In this document: piece after piece, positions 13,319 through 26,371 of the stretch
How the letters are laid out: each line of letters begins with the position of its first letter
Numbering within the stretch: the stretch's first letter is position 1
Position numbers and translations under genes: made by a program
The notes under the pieces: generated by a model
Database searches by the model: none
What the model was told of the DNA's origin: nothing
What the model saw: only the letters and a program-made list of their open reading frames with translations
Source of the DNA: Antennarius striatus
Taxonomy: Eukaryota > Chordata > Actinopteri > Lophiiformes > Antennariidae
Length of the DNA: 64,000 nucleotides
Direction: 5' to 3'
Assembly: GCF_040054535.1 (NCBI RefSeq)
Contig: NC_090796.1
Location: 2,777,001 to 2,841,000, forward strand

Positions 13319-14540
13319 AAACCTTCACAAGCTAGCTCACCTGAAAGACCTTCATACTTATGAAACAAACTTCGCTCTGGAAATTCAATTAATGCTTGTA
13401 ACTTTACGATGGGAGTGAGTCCTGGCCTCAGCTTTCCATTAACGAACAAAGTCAGAATTCTGACTTTTCTTCCTGACTGTAAGGAACAAGAAAACTTTTT
13501 TTTTTAAATTTTCACTTTTAATTATTGACATTTTTTACTTCTGATTTCAAAGAAGATGTTTAAAAATAACTTTTATGTGGTCGTAATCATCTTCCTCAAC
13601 AAGCGACAAGACAGTAAGAGAGAAAGCAAGAGCCATCCCTGTTAACGGATTTAAACATATAAAGATGTTACTGACATGTTGGCTGTTGGACATATTCTGG
13701 TGATTTCAAATAAACATGAGATGCTCATTTCTCGTCACGGGTCTCTGAGATGTCATTCTACTCTTGTGAAAGTGATATCTCCAGACTTTTGTTACTTTTT
13801 GCACAGGCATCCACTTCAATGATGAAATGTCAGTCTTCATTGTGACCTCATAAAACACATTTCGGATCATAACCCAAAAATATACGGGCTAATGATGACA
13901 AATGTTCAATACGCTTAAAAGGATGCAATGAAAGAGTTATTATCCTAAAGGTCATCTTTTCTCTAATGTTTGGGAACAAAAACCTTTTTTATCCAATACC
14001 TTAGTGAAATTAAAAACACGGAAATGATGAAGTTAGACATCCCTCATCCCTTTTTTATGCCTTCTTCCCTGTTTGGAGGATTATGTGAAGATGTTTTAAA
14101 TTTCTTGTCTACTCCTGTTGGTATTGCCTTCAGAATCTATCTCCCAATGATTATCTGATTAAAAGAAAAAAAGAAGAAGAAATTGGTGGAATGTTGGGAG
14201 AAGGTAAATATGGGTTAGGGTTAGGCTCCACACATTAATTTCATGTCGGTTGAGCTGAATAAAAGCAAATTCACCACCTTCTGAAGAGTAGCAGAAAAAG
14301 TAGCAGAAAATGATCCATACGCATTTTAATATGATTAGATGCTTTTATTTTTATTTGTTGTACAGGAATATGACATCATGTGCTTTTAATGGTTTTCTAG
14401 TGATTTTTAAAATCCAATATTTGTGGCAGACAGATGCAAAGTCAAGTGAAATGATGGAAATTCTTCTATTTTTCCATGTATGATTTATTTTTTTATATAT
14501 GAAACTGACGTATAATCAAGAATGACTTAACTTAAGACCT
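13319..14540. other. No recognisable feature
   Basis: AT-rich DNA, including poly-T at 13497-13506. No exon, RNA gene or element boundary could be supported. Confidence 0.45.
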
Positions 14541-14544
14541 GTAT

Positions 14545-14690
14545 CCATTCATTCATTCTGCTAACCCACTTCATCCGCTGTCGCGGGTCGTGGGGTGCTG
14601 GAGTCGATCCCAGCGAAGTGCTGTCTTGATACATTCATTCTCCTCGTCACTGCGACGAAAAAGCCCGTAAACCCGAGGGGGGAGGGAGGT
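14545..14690 (-). mobile_element. Fragment of the tRNA-headed SINE-like repeat
   Basis: The stretch has the CATTCATTCATTCTGC end, a CGCGGGTCGTGGGGTGCTGG core and the GATCCCAGC motif shared with the fuller copies at 49376-49730 and 62287-62654. Only the tail-proximal part is present. Confidence 0.6.
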
Positions 14691-14989
14691 GTAAATAGAG
14701 AGAACTCAGACAAATGCCCATTTACATGGAGCGTTTCAGAATGGAAGTGATTTTAACCATATTCAATAAAAGATGTTGAGGACCATGGATCAGTTTGGGG
14801 CAAGACAATTCAAATAGTGTAGGCTGACATAAGGCAGCTGAATGACATGACTTAAAAAAAAAACACAACATGGGACCTTCAATTTGTTCTTCATCATCAC
14901 GAAAAATGCTAACTTTTTCTTGTTAATGGCAGCTTGAACCTGTATTTTTTATATTCTGCTATTATTTTTGGTAAATGTTAGGGAGTAGT

Positions 14990-15135
14990 ACTTTCGTATT
15001 AAGAGTAATAATGCCATTTAAATTACTTCAAATGGCGATTATAGATTGAAATTTAATAAGCAATGACTTACGAACAAATCAACTTACAAACAACCTCAAC
15101 CAATCATGTTCGCATGTTGAGGACTACCTGTACAA
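14990..15135 (+). mobile_element. Terminal remnant of a pogo/Tigger-type element
   Basis: The segment reads ACTTACGAACAAATCAACTT and ends in TTGAGGACTACCTGTA. I recognise this as a common right end of fish pogo/Tigger-type elements; compare the GTAAGTAGAGG terminus at 56155-56177. No transposase is present. Confidence 0.5.
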
Positions 15136-17700
15136 TGTGACTAGGCTCTCCTTCAGCCTGATGTTGGTCTGTCAAGAGTCCTTAAGTGAAAACATGGTGC
15201 TTCTCTCCAGAGTATAGTCGGTGGGACGTTATACGTCTATCATCTTGGCTTGAAAGGAGAAGCGATAGAAGATCTATGAAAAGAAGAAGAGCTTTTAAAG
15301 AGAACCTTTCCACATGAGCAATTTCTCCCTGGCCACATCCATGGGCCGTTCTGCATGGGTGAATGCGTGTCAGGTTGTGATGTCCATCAGCTCAGAATGG
15401 AAATTCCCAGACCAAATAAAGTGAAATGGCTGAATATACATTTTTATATTGGACTAACTGAAAATGATGATTTGTTCAGTTGCCCATAAAGCAGAGAGCA
15501 CTCCCCATAGGCAGGAAAACATCTTGTCACCATGTAAAGTCATATTATGCACAACCTTGTTGTTTTTATTTATTGTATTCTATGTTGAGTAAAGTGATAA
15601 ATGTTAGACTGACCATGAGGATGGCGGTTGGTTGGTGTGAGAGTGGTTACCTGGCCCTAAATTGCCTCCTCTTCAACAATCAGTTGCATTAAAATCAGGG
15701 AGACTGTTTCTTTTAACGGGCATCGCCATGGCAGCCGTCCACCACTAACTGCTTCTTTGACAGCGAGCTTCAGGTGGTTGTAGTCGCACGCCGTACCCCA
15801 TCTATCCTGTCTTCTCCTCTGTAAAAATAGCTGAACACAGCATTTCTTTCACTGGTCGTTGTTCAGCTGTAATCTAACAGTAATGTGTCGTTAAACTTTA
15901 CACCTTCAGTTCAAAGCCATTGACATTTACTGTGTAATAGACACACATTTAACCAGCAGCACTAAGTATCAGCACAGATGCAAGGTTCTTATTATATTTT
16001 CACACGCCATTAAAGTCTGTGCTGAAGTTCTGAATTCTGGTTTCCAGCCCCTTTCAGAAACACTTAGGGCACCGATGATCACATGACTGGTGGAATGAGT
16101 GGATTCTGCTCCAGCTACCTCAGGAACAATTAGCTCATCGCTCTGTCTGGTTTTTAAACTGGAAGAACTCCATTTGGAGAGAAACGCCCTCTCTCTCTCT
16201 CTTTCTCTCGCTCTCTGAGACTGTTGAGGAGCTGGAAGAGCCAACTCACCCCACAGCAACTGACTTTCATAAATTCTTATTTTAGAGGCCTATCAAACCC
16301 AAATCATACTGACCCTTCCCCTGTAGAGAATTTGTAGGGTTGGGGATGTCCAATAGAGGATTTTACACGGTCCTGTGGTCATCAAAATTTTTATTGCAAT
16401 TTTGAATCCAAATATGTCGGAAAACTGTTCGTTCTGTTCTCGCAGAGAAACTGTTTTTCACTGCTTCTGAGACTTTCAGAAACTCGACAAACTATTTTTA
16501 GAGGGAATCTTTCTCTCATTCGGTCTTGTTTTTGACAAACAGGTATGCATTATTGGTTTGAAACGTAGAAAAAAAATCAGAAAAAGATTGGCAGATTCTA
16601 AATTTTCTTCTGGGCCAAGCAAAGATGGCGATTTATCCAAGCAGGAAGGAAAAGGTTGAGGGTTCGTCTGACTGCAGTGCAGAAGACATTTTAAAAAGAA
16701 TGTGTCAAACAAGAATCAGATTCAGTTTTAATTATATCAGAGCTATGAATGATTTAGACACTTTTACGAACCTATGGTGTGTCAAAGGTGTCTTTGGCTC
16801 TTTGTTGAATGAGAAACTTATGTTCAGTCAGTGTTTGGTTTAATTCAAGTATATTTTGCCCACATTTCATATGATGTGTTTTTATGTGTTTTTTGAAGTG
16901 TGAGTTCCTGTTTGGATGTTGTTAACGTACTGTACTTGTTTTTTGAATTTTGTTTGCTTTTTTTTTTTTTTTAAAACCTGTGTTTTCTTAGTTTGATAAA
17001 TGTTAATTTGATTTTTTTTTTTGTTCAGGAAACATTCAGTACTGTTGAAAATCCTACCATTGTTTGTTTTTGAGATGTGAATTCTTTTTTGTGTGAATTT
17101 ATTTTGGATTTTGTGTGTTTATCTTGTGATAAACGTGATTTAGAAAATCAAATCTCTCATCTTCCATCCCATCTTCTCTGGTATTGTTCATTAAACATCA
17201 CCTTTGACCTTTTATCCCATATATGATTCTACAGTAAATCCAAGGTGTGGACACAGAAGAGAGCTTTTACTCTGAATATCCTGAAAGTGTGAATGTTTAC
17301 TGAGTGATACAATCTATTCCCAGGGTTACATAAGATACGTGCTTGGGTGCTAGTTGTAATGACTGCAATTAGAGCATGGTAGTGAGGGAATGGTGTCAGT
17401 AAACTCACTGTGTTTGTGTCACTGTGATAACATTCTGAATCAATGTATAATGACTCATTAAGCCAGATAATTTGGAAATAATCAAGTGCTGGTAATTTAA
17501 ATGTCAAAATAAAGGGCAAGGAATAAATGATTTTTTTTTCTGAGTTTGGAAAAGTGTTCAACGTGGTGACTGTTGAGCCAAAGTTGTGTGTGTCTGTGTC
17601 AATGTGTGTTTTGGATACACACACACATCCTATGTTCAGCTGTGGGACTACTGGAGCACTATTGCCCCCTACAGGTCGCTCTTGCCTCTGCAGGTGGAAA
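15136..17700. other. No recognisable feature
   Basis: Mostly AT-rich DNA with T-runs near 16960 and 17010 and a CT tract at 16190-16210. The minus-strand frame at 16476-16712 and the plus frame at 16625-16843 overlap and have no recognisable domain. No gene is supported. Confidence 0.45.
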
Positions 17701-17706
17701 TTAAAG

Positions 17707-17707
<1 letters not shown>

Positions 17708-17751
<44 letters not shown>

Positions 17752-17778
17752 CGCACGCACGCACGCACGCACACACAG
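17708..17778. repeat. CA/CG-interrupted microsatellite
   Basis: CA units are interrupted by one AAAC and by a run of GCAC units near 17753-17771. Histidine-threonine or cysteine-valine peptides read here are repeat artefacts. Confidence 0.95.
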
Positions 17779-18649
17779 TTTGAGTGGGAGATTTTGGGAT
17801 ACATGGAAACATCCATGTGCAATTACTTCCACAAGAAATGCAAAATGTAAAGCGTTATTAATCCAGGCTCCTCATGGCTCAAAGCAGGAGCTCCATTTTT
17901 ATGCGAAAGCTTTAAATGAGTCAAATTTTGGATTAAATTCAGTTTTAATGTCCGTGTTTTTTCCACACTCAAGCCTACTTCACAAAGTGTGACACTGACG
18001 TTGAAGATCTACCGTACATGAAGGAGGATCTCCGCACAAGGGGAAAGAAAACCCACGTCATTGTTGTATGATGTGTGACGTGGTGCATTTACTTGTCTAC
18101 AAACAGAACACAACTGGTTTGTAGCACTTCTCACAAGAGGTTAGGAGTTTTGAGTCACGAAGAACTGGAAGAATGGCCACTTTTTATTTTCCTAAATATC
18201 ACAAGACTGCAGAGTTCATTTTACCTTAATTAAGAAAGTAGTGCGTCCCTGGGATGCGCTTCAAATTTTTTTTGCATAAACATGATGTTTATGCATCCCA
18301 AAGGTAATAACAGAATATACAGTATAAGCTGTTTGCAAGAATTGAGTTTTGCCAATAGTACAATATAAGAACCAAACAAACTGTTAATTTTAATGATTTA
18401 ATTAACAATGAATTCATAACTGTTTGAGTAAAAAGAAAAAAAAAGTAAAATTAAATATTACCTTTATCACAATGGTAAAGCCTAGCAGTCATTCTTTAAA
18501 AAAAAAAAAAAGGTTTTATTAATAAAGATGTAATAAAGCTTTGCTTTTGCATTTCACTCAATTTTTTTCTGCCTTTAATTTATATATTCTCCTGTGGACA
18601 CTGTACCAAGCTGAAAGAACCTTTTCCACACAGGGTTTTTTGTAAGCTG

Positions 18650-19035
18650 CACCATCATAATTTTGTTTTGGGTGGTGACATTTAGCCATGCCTCACCCAT
18701 GGATACAATGCCGCGCATCTTAAAGCGCGGCATAACTAAATCCTGGAGCAAGTACAGTATCACGTGAGCTGTAGTCACGTGATACTGTATGTGCATGCTA
18801 TTGGCTGACAGCATTCCTTCTGCAAGTTTACAAAAGTGTTTTAAACAATCTATAAGAGTGTGGGAAAAGGTAATACAGATATAAGGTGGTTTAATGTCAG
18901 TATGGGGAGGGTTCATAAACTTTTAAATTATACGTAAATAATAAAATAAATATTTGGTTATATCACGGATTTTCACTTTTTGTGGGTGGTTCTGGAACAG
19001 ATTAACCGCGAGTAATGAGAGAATACTGTACTACT
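18650..19035. mobile_element. Dispersed palindromic DNA-transposon-like repeat
   Basis: The block contains two perfect inverted repeats: ATGCCGCGC with its complement near 18708-18733, and a 15-bp pair at 18753-18767 / 18775-18789. It then has a segment with ATTGGCTGA and GTGTGGGAAAAG that recurs at 30728-30925 and 57535-57695. It finishes with AACCGCGAGTAATGAGAGAA before CTGTA, resembling the end of a common fish repeat. It has no coding capacity. Family name not known to me; boundaries approximate. Confidence 0.6.
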
Positions 19036-19451
19036 CCTCTCTATCTGCAGCGTGTAAAATGAGCAGATGTCGTGCTGCCGTTTGGTTGATTTTAATAAGA
19101 CTGAATCGCACAGGTGAGTCTTGTGGCGAGAAATTTGTGCGAGATCAAAACATAATGGCCATTTCTCAGTCCGAAATCTAAGTGGAGAAATGAATAAATC
19201 GTGAATATTTTTGTTGAATGGAAGTCAATTTTTCCCCAAAATTACACCGCAGAAAAAGATAGCATCAATTTTTTTTATCGGAAGTATTTAAAGCTTGCAT
19301 TCCATTGACGCATGTTGTCTGATGATCATGCTTTCCTGTTCAAAAATGTATGTCAAAGATGGAAGGACACACGCAAACAACAACACTGAGACTGTTGGAC
19401 ATTTTCCTCCGTAACTTGAGTTAAACAAATAATGTTTCTTATGTTAGTTCT

Positions 19452-21148
19452 ATCATCTGACCTTCAACCGTGTGTTTTGGACACTCGGGTGAAGAGAGGG
19501 GCAGAGCTGTCAACTGATCACCACCTGGTGGTGAATCGGGTCCGTTGGCGGAGGAAACCTTTGGATAGACCTGGTAAGCCCAAACGAGTAGTGCGGGTGA
19601 ACTGGGAACGTCTGGAGGAGGACTCTGTCCGTGAGGCCTTCAATTCACACCTCCAAAGGAGCTTCTCGTGCATCCCTGTGGAGGCTGGGGGCATTGAACC
19701 TGAATGGTCGATGTTCAAAACTTCCATTGCTCAAGCTGCAGCTGAGCACTGTGGTCTCAAGGTCTTGGGTGCCTCAAGGGGCAGTAACCCTTGAACACCA
19801 TAGTGGACCCCGGTGGTCAGGGAAGCCGTCCGACTGAAGAAGGAGGCCTTCAGGGGCATGTTGTCCCTGGGGACTCCTGAAGCAGTTGCAGGGTACCGAC
19901 AGGCCAAAATGAGATTCGGCTTGAAATGCTGAAGGCTGTGGGTGTTGAGGGGCTGTCATGGATGACACGCCTCTTTAACACTGCATGGAAGTCTGGGACA
20001 GTGCCGAAAGAGTGGCAGACTGGGGTGGTGGTTCCTCTTTTCAAAAAGGGGGACCAGAGGATGTGTGCCAACTACAGGGGCATCACACTCCTCAGCCTCC
20101 CTGGGAAAGTTTACTCCAAGGTGCTGGAAAGGAGGGTCCAGCCGATTGTCGAGCCTCAGATTGAGGAGGAACAATGTGGGTTCCATCCTGGTCGTGGAAC
20201 GACGGACCAGCTTTTTACTCTCACAGGGATCCTAGAGGGGGCTTGGGAGTATGCCCATCCAGTCTACATGTGTTTTGTAGACTTGGAGAAGGCGTACGAT
20301 TCAGTCCCCAGGGATATACTGTGGAAAGTACTGTGGGAGTATGGGGTGAGGGGATCTCTCCTCAGGGCCATCCAATCCCTGTACGCCCAAAGTGAGAGCT
20401 GCGTTCGGGTTCTCGGCAGTAAGTCGGACTTGTTTCGAGTAGCTGTTGGCCATCGCCAGGGCTGCGCTTTATCACCAATTCTGTTTGTGATTTTCATGGA
20501 CAGGATATCGAGGCGTAGTCGTGGTGAGGAGGCTTTACAGTTTGGTGGCCTGAGGATTGCATCGCTGTTTTTTGCAGATGATGCGGTCCTGTTTGCGTCA
20601 TCGGCATGTGACCAGCAGCGCTCACTGGTCCGGTTTGCAGCCGAGTGTGAAGCAGCGGGGATGAGGAGTAGCACCTCCAAATCTGAGGCCATGGTCCTCA
20701 GCAGGAAGCCGGTGGAATGCCTTCTCCGAGTGGGGGATGAGGTCCTTCCACAAGTGAAGGAGTTTAAGTATCTTGGGGTCCTGTTCACGAGGGAACAATG
20801 GAGCGTGAGATTGGACGGAGAATTGGGGCAGCAGGAGCGGTATTGCAGTCGCTTTACCGCACTGTTGTCACAAAGAGGGAGCTAAGCCGAGAGGCAAAGC
20901 TCTCCATCTACCGTTCAATCTTCGTTCCTACCCTCACCTATGGTCATGAGCGATGGGTCATGACCGAAAGAACGAGATCGCGGATACAAGCGGCTGAAAT
21001 GGGCTTTCTCAGGCGGATAGATGGTGTCTCCCTTAGAGATAAGGTGAGAAACACTGCTGTTCGCGAGGGGCTCAGAGTAGATGGATGGATGGATGGATGG
21101 ATGGATGGATGGATGGATGGATGGATGGATGGATGGATGGATGGATGG
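19452..21148 (+). mobile_element. Rex3-like LINE (RTE clade), degenerate, with target duplication
   Basis: A perfect 11-bp target duplication, ATGTTAGTTCT, flanks the copy at 19441-19451 and 21149-21159. The main open frame (19926-20885) is a reverse transcriptase with a YRGITLL block, a VDLEKAYDSVPR block, a RQGCALSPILF block, the catalytic FADDA motif and an EFKYLGVLF block. A frameshift near 20,795 moves the thumb-like region into another frame (20798-21080, [21 protein letters not shown]). The copy is 5' truncated, has lost sequence near 19,905, and jumps from the thumb straight into a 3' tail of GATG units at 21079-21148. A GATG tail is, from memory, characteristic of Rex3. It is inactive. 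Confidence 0.88.
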
Positions 21149-21354
21149 ATGTTAGTTCTCTCTTAATCCAACGTCTCCCGGTGTAAACCAACCATCAGTT
21201 TACAAAACTTATAGATTCCAAAACATATGAATGCAGACACATTCAATGTTATCTTTGTAAAACATGCCAGAAACACGTCTCTTTATGCTCTACAGGTGTC
21301 TCGTAAGTAAGTTTAGTATGCTGTACATCGCTTTCCACTTTGGTGATGTTTTTG

Positions 21355-22487
21355 CAGGGCTTTGAACCGGTTCATGGAACGAAAACCGGAAACTTTTGGT
21401 ATTTTGGCAGGAATGAAAAACAAAACTGAAAACTTTATATTTTTTAATGTTCCGGAATAGAATCGGAACAGAAAATAATTGTAAACCGGTTAATACCGGT
21501 TTTTTTTCCATTCTTGAAAAAAATATTTGACCCCACGTTTCACTTCCTGTCATTCACTGGACGCGGGATGAGAGCAGAGAGAAGTAGCGGCTATCAGTGT
21601 ATAAGTAGGAAGCATAAGCCTTAACTACAGTGATATAACTGTCATAAAGCAGAGGTGGTACAGACTGTGGTACTGTTTACTGTAGGGTAGGGGCATATCT
21701 ATAATTATAGTCTATAGTATATGAACTAATTGCTTTAGTTGCCAATTTAAAAGTCCTTAAGTTACTGTATTTTGCGCACCATTTGGCTCATTGTACAAAG
21801 AGGTGCAGTCTAAATAACGAAGTTTATTTCTGTACTTTAACCGGACACTCCATGCAACTTATTGTTCGGTGCATGCTTGTCAACGGAAGCAAAAAGCTGA
21901 CTGTGGTTGGACTGTGTTGTACTATGTATTTAAATTTTTAAAAATTCACCGACATTATTTTTTAAATATGTTTTTATTTCTTTATTTTTTGATAAATCCG
22001 GTCCAAAATACTTGAAGTCCTCATCTCTGGTCTGCATTGAATATCTCTGTAGTTTCTCTACCGCTGACCGTCTGGTTTCCGGGTGTCTGTCCGGTAATGA
22101 TGCCAGCTTTTGCGAAACATCAGACAAAAGTCGAAGCAGACTCGTTAGTGCAGACATCTGCAATCCACGCACATATTGTGGGGGTGTAACTCCCTCTGCA
22201 CTGCCTCCAGTCCAGGTAAACGTGTGTTCACGTCTCTCATCCATCACTCCACGATTTTGATTTTTGAGAAATTTTAAGGCTTTTAAGTGCGTCTTATGGT
22301 GCGCAAAATACGGCACCTACATATTTATATTTACAAGGTGCGTTATCAACCGGTTCAGGAACTTTATTTTTTTGTTGTAACCGGTTCAGGAACGTCAGTT
22401 TATGGGTGGAACGCAAAACCGGAAATGTTAAACTTCCGTTTCTGTTCGGAATGAACCGATTGGCAAAAATTCTGGTTCAAAGCCCTG
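21355..22487. mobile_element. hAT-type element with nested insertion
   Basis: The ends are inverted: CAGGGCTTTGAACC at 21355 and GGTTCAAAGCCCTG at 22487. Inside them are related ACCGGTTC-rich arms. The flanking octamers TGTTTTTG (21347-21354) and CGTTTTTG (22488-22495) match at 7 of 8 positions, as expected for hAT target duplications. No hAT transposase is visible. The centre is occupied by a second element (21765-22313). The repeated ACCGGTT and CGGAAC words in the arms could be transposase sub-terminal sites, but that is inference. Confidence 0.8.
21765..22313 (-). mobile_element. Nested non-autonomous element carrying a 128-codon frame
   Basis: The ends are inverted: TATTTTGCGCACCAT on the left and ATGGTGCGCAAAATA on the right. 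The minus strand holds one 128-codon open frame (22316-21930). Its central part reads like protein, with a leucine-rich segment followed by KLASLPDRHPETRRSAVEKL. The frame begins in the right inverted repeat, so it may be a captured fragment of a host gene or a relic transposase. No family is recognised. A clear target duplication could not be found, so the outer limits are approximate. Confidence 0.55.
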
Positions 22488-24855
22488 CGTTTTTGGTGAC
22501 CAGTTGGCCTGTTGATTTTTCCTCTCATCTCACCGAAATCCTCAATCAAACCAACATTTTGAAATTTGCTCATATTTTAAAAAGTCTCCAAGCATAGACT
22601 CGAGTTTCTCTTTTTCAGACTGTTCAGATCTGATTTAATTTGAATGAAACCACAAATGTTGTTTAATGGAAATCATGTGACTTTAGTAGCTGGTAGTAAA
22701 GTCACATGTTCAGTTCAGTAGGAGGTGCTGAGGTTCTTCCTGTAAATCACTTCTAGCTAATGAAACAGACCTAGCTGACCTTTATCTCAAGCTAAGGGGA
22801 CAGTCCTTCCAGTTGATGTTAAGTCTCCAGCTTCCTGTGAAGCTTTTGTTTGAAGTGTGATTTTCCACTTGGGTGATAATGTGTGGAAAGCAAGACAACA
22901 AGGAACAAACAGTCAGACCTGCCATGCTGCTATTGGCTAAATTGGCATGCTAATGTTCTGGCTGAAGCAGTGGAGGGTCAAGGGACTGGTGGGAAGGTCA
23001 AAGGCTACAGGTCTGTATATCGTCTGTGAATATATTTGTTGGATCTTATCTTACTCCTTTGGAAAAAAACCCATTTGGCATTATGTAATGGGAAAGTGCC
23101 CCACGCTGGATCCTCAGTGTATAATCCTTCTAGGAAAAAGAATGTAGTCAGCTGGAGCTCGCTCCACCTTCCACTTTACTCGAAGACATTCCTGCATGTA
23201 GACACGTCCTCAGTCATGTCTGCAGTCAGGGTCATGTTCTGGGTCATACCGAGGTTGAGGGAAAGAGAGAGGGGCTTCTTCCTGTTTCCAGATTGGAGAA
23301 AGTTGTGGCCAAATCTGGGCAAGATCAGAAAAACAACACGAACAGATCCTCAAAGAGCCGTTTGGTCCTCGGCCCAAAGACCGATAATATTGATGGGGTT
23401 TACGTTGAGAATTCAGATGGGATGTGAGATGTTTGTTGATTTGTATCAACATGTTGTATGAAGCACCTCTTCATGGGATGTTGAATCCATCTCCAGTGAT
23501 ATTATTGAAGAGTTAATCCAAGAAGCACTTCAGAAAGAACAGAGGCCAAGAGCTCACCATGACCTCATCAGCTTAAGTATGTTAATATAGTCTTAATTGC
23601 CACCAGTTCATTGAGAGCGTTTACCTGCGCAATAGTAACACAGACTGTTTCATTTGCCAAGGTTTGGAACAGTGAGTACTCACACCATTGAAAAATACAT
23701 TCCCTTCATGAAAAAATGTCTTTGTCCCTGTAGATGACAAACAGACCTTTCTGGAAAACATTTTCATCGGAGTAACAGTCAAACAAAGGAACAGTCTGTC
23801 TCAAAAACTGTCGACATCTAAACACGGAGGAGACTGCCGCTGGAAAGGAACAAACTGCTGAGGTTTTACTTTCAGGAGATCAAACTTGTCATGGAATAAC
23901 ACCAGTGAAGTGTTTCAGAGTATTCAACATGACATCAATACCGTGTACAATTATAGTTAAGCTTTTAGTAATAATTTCCAATTCTAAATATATGTGAGGG
24001 CGCAGGGTAAAAATGCCTTTGGTCTCTGTTAGCGTCAATGCAGGTGCTAACCCTAGCCCTAGCCTGCTGCCAGGAGAATGACTCAGTTCTGTCATGGCGT
24101 CTATGTTGCTACTGGACGCTTTGCTTGAGGCCATATTTGTAAAGAGTCTTAAGCACATTACCATTTGTGTTCCTACAAGTAGTCGCTGGGCACTGGAAAA
24201 AATACCAACTTGGTGTTGTCATTGTCAGAGATTCCCATGTGCGTCTTTAATGTCTTAGCTACTGTGAAGTGGAGGGTAATAAAATAAAACCAGTGATCAC
24301 CTTGTGCTTACATTACCATCAAAACCTTGGATTCCTGCCTGCTGGGTTGTGGTTACTAACCTCCCATCATTCTGACAGAGCTTCTGGTCTGTCTTTTGTT
24401 GAAACACAGTCCACCTCTGAACCAGAGACATTTCACAAACCAGTTCTCTTAGGTCATTTTCTTTATCACATGACCTGTGTCACATGACTTCTCCCACTGT
24501 CCGCCTCTGTAGGAAACAAGGTCTTTTTGTGAATGTAATTCCGTCCATTCATTTTCTTCAACAGGTAACTAAATAGCTAATACATAGATACCTGATGCAC
24601 AGAGACATAAAGGTAGAAACGATGGGACATACACCCGGCCAGTCTCTCCAGTTTCTTCCTCCTGCTGGCTGACCTCCATCCTATTTCAACAAAGATACCT
24701 GTCTATGTGCGCCCCAGTATAGAGAGAAAACACCTTTCCTCCTCCTCACTCCACCTATCGGAAAATATCTCCTGTGAAGCAACATTTTGATCTGAGGCCA
24801 ACTATGATGTCATAGTAAGTTTTGCACCTCCTCCAGGACAGAGATATGACACAGC
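22488..24855. other. No recognisable feature
   Basis: Open frames such as 23036-23461 lack domains or splice support and overlap opposite-strand frames. No repeat family or RNA gene was recognised. Confidence 0.45.
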
Positions 24856-24856
24856 A

Positions 24857-24857
<1 letters not shown>

Positions 24858-24941
<84 letters not shown>
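24858..24941. repeat. (CA)n microsatellite
   Basis: A CA tract of about 84 bp with a single CAGA interruption near 24891. Cys-Val peptides read on the minus strand are artefacts. Confidence 0.97.
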
Positions 24942-24944
<3 letters not shown>

Positions 24945-25069
24945 AGAAAATTGCATGCAAAACCAAGTGACACCCACTTCCACAAAGGGCCATGGGTGAA
25001 AGTAAAACATCCATCCATACATTTTTTTAGATGAGACTTCAGCAATTATCTGTTATTTAGATTGCGTGT

Positions 25070-25160
25070 CACTGACCTGCTGGAGCCTATCCCAGCCTGC
25101 TACAGGTGAGAGGCAGGGTGCACCCCAGATGAGACGCCAGCTCATCATGGGGCTGATAGT
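25070..25160 (-). mobile_element. Fragment of the tRNA-headed SINE-like repeat
   Basis: The GCTGGAGCCTATCCCAGC core and the GCACCCCAGATGAGACGCCA segment match the middle of the family represented at 49376-49730. Both ends are missing. Confidence 0.6.
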
Positions 25161-26130
25161 ATAACATTGGAATTTAAACGTGCACACACTGAGAAACATG
25201 CAATTTTGTTGAACACTGAACACTTATAGTTTTTAGATTTGGTCATGGTTGTTGTTGGACCACGGAGACCTCGCAGAGGCTCAATTAATTTGGACTAAAT
25301 GTGTTTATGTGCTCTTCTTCTGTGTCCTCTTGCTCTGGTTGGGTTGTTTTTTTATCCCTCGCTTAAAGAACAAACAAAACTTGTGTGTGATGAAACATCT
25401 GCCCAAAAAATGTCCAGCTCTGTGGAGTGTGTGTAAACAGAGCAGCCCGGAGGAGCAGATAAATGTCTCTGATATTAATAATCTGATGTTATCCTGCTGC
25501 CAGCTAGAGCAAAACAGTTCTCTGTTAGCATGCAGTCGTGCTAGCAGAGAACCAGATGTACGCAAAGCAACAAACAGGCAATAAATCACTAATATGATTC
25601 TGAAGAATTGCGATGATTTGTGGACAGACTTGAGGATTGGACCAAACTAAATATTTTCACCTGCTTGAACATGTCCTACTTGTCTTTTGTCTACACAAAC
25701 ATGACAGCAACTCTTTGTGACCCCTGTCTGAAATATAAACCACCCACACGAATAAACATGTTTGACTACAGTCGTCACTAATGCGAACAAATTCTCATTA
25801 ACGGTTATTAATCTAGTTGCTTGTACGAAATGAAAATTAGGTCCAAACTTTATTTGTTAGCTCACTGATGAACGACAACCGATGATCCGAAGTTATCGTG
25901 GAAAAGTTCTGATGTAAATGTGACCATGTGAGGTTATTTTGGAATCTTGGCCTTGTGTTTAGACTGTGATGCTGAGTGCGTGTTTGAGAAAATGTAAATG
26001 GAGGATAAATCTTAGGGGGACAGTCCCCCCCTGTCCTGTCCCTTTCTGTTTTCTTTTACCAGAGCTAATCTTTCCATCATTAGTTAGCCACCTCTAAATG
26101 CATCCATTCATTAATAAAAAAATAAAAAAA
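25161..26130. other. No recognisable feature
   Basis: A frame of 111 codons at 25249-25584 has a hydrophobic stretch, but an opposite-strand frame covers the same DNA and no domain or splice signals are present. No gene is supported. Confidence 0.4.
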
Positions 26131-26136
26131 TAAATT

Positions 26137-26371
<235 letters not shown>

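Noticed and set aside
22947..23461. Overlapping plus-strand frames of 66 and 141 codons as a gene
   Set aside because: No domain, no splice context, an opposite-strand frame covers the same bases, and composition is not protein-like.
25249..25584. Small membrane protein
   Set aside because: The hydrophobic stretch is T-rich DNA; the opposite strand is open over the same region and no homologue is recognised.
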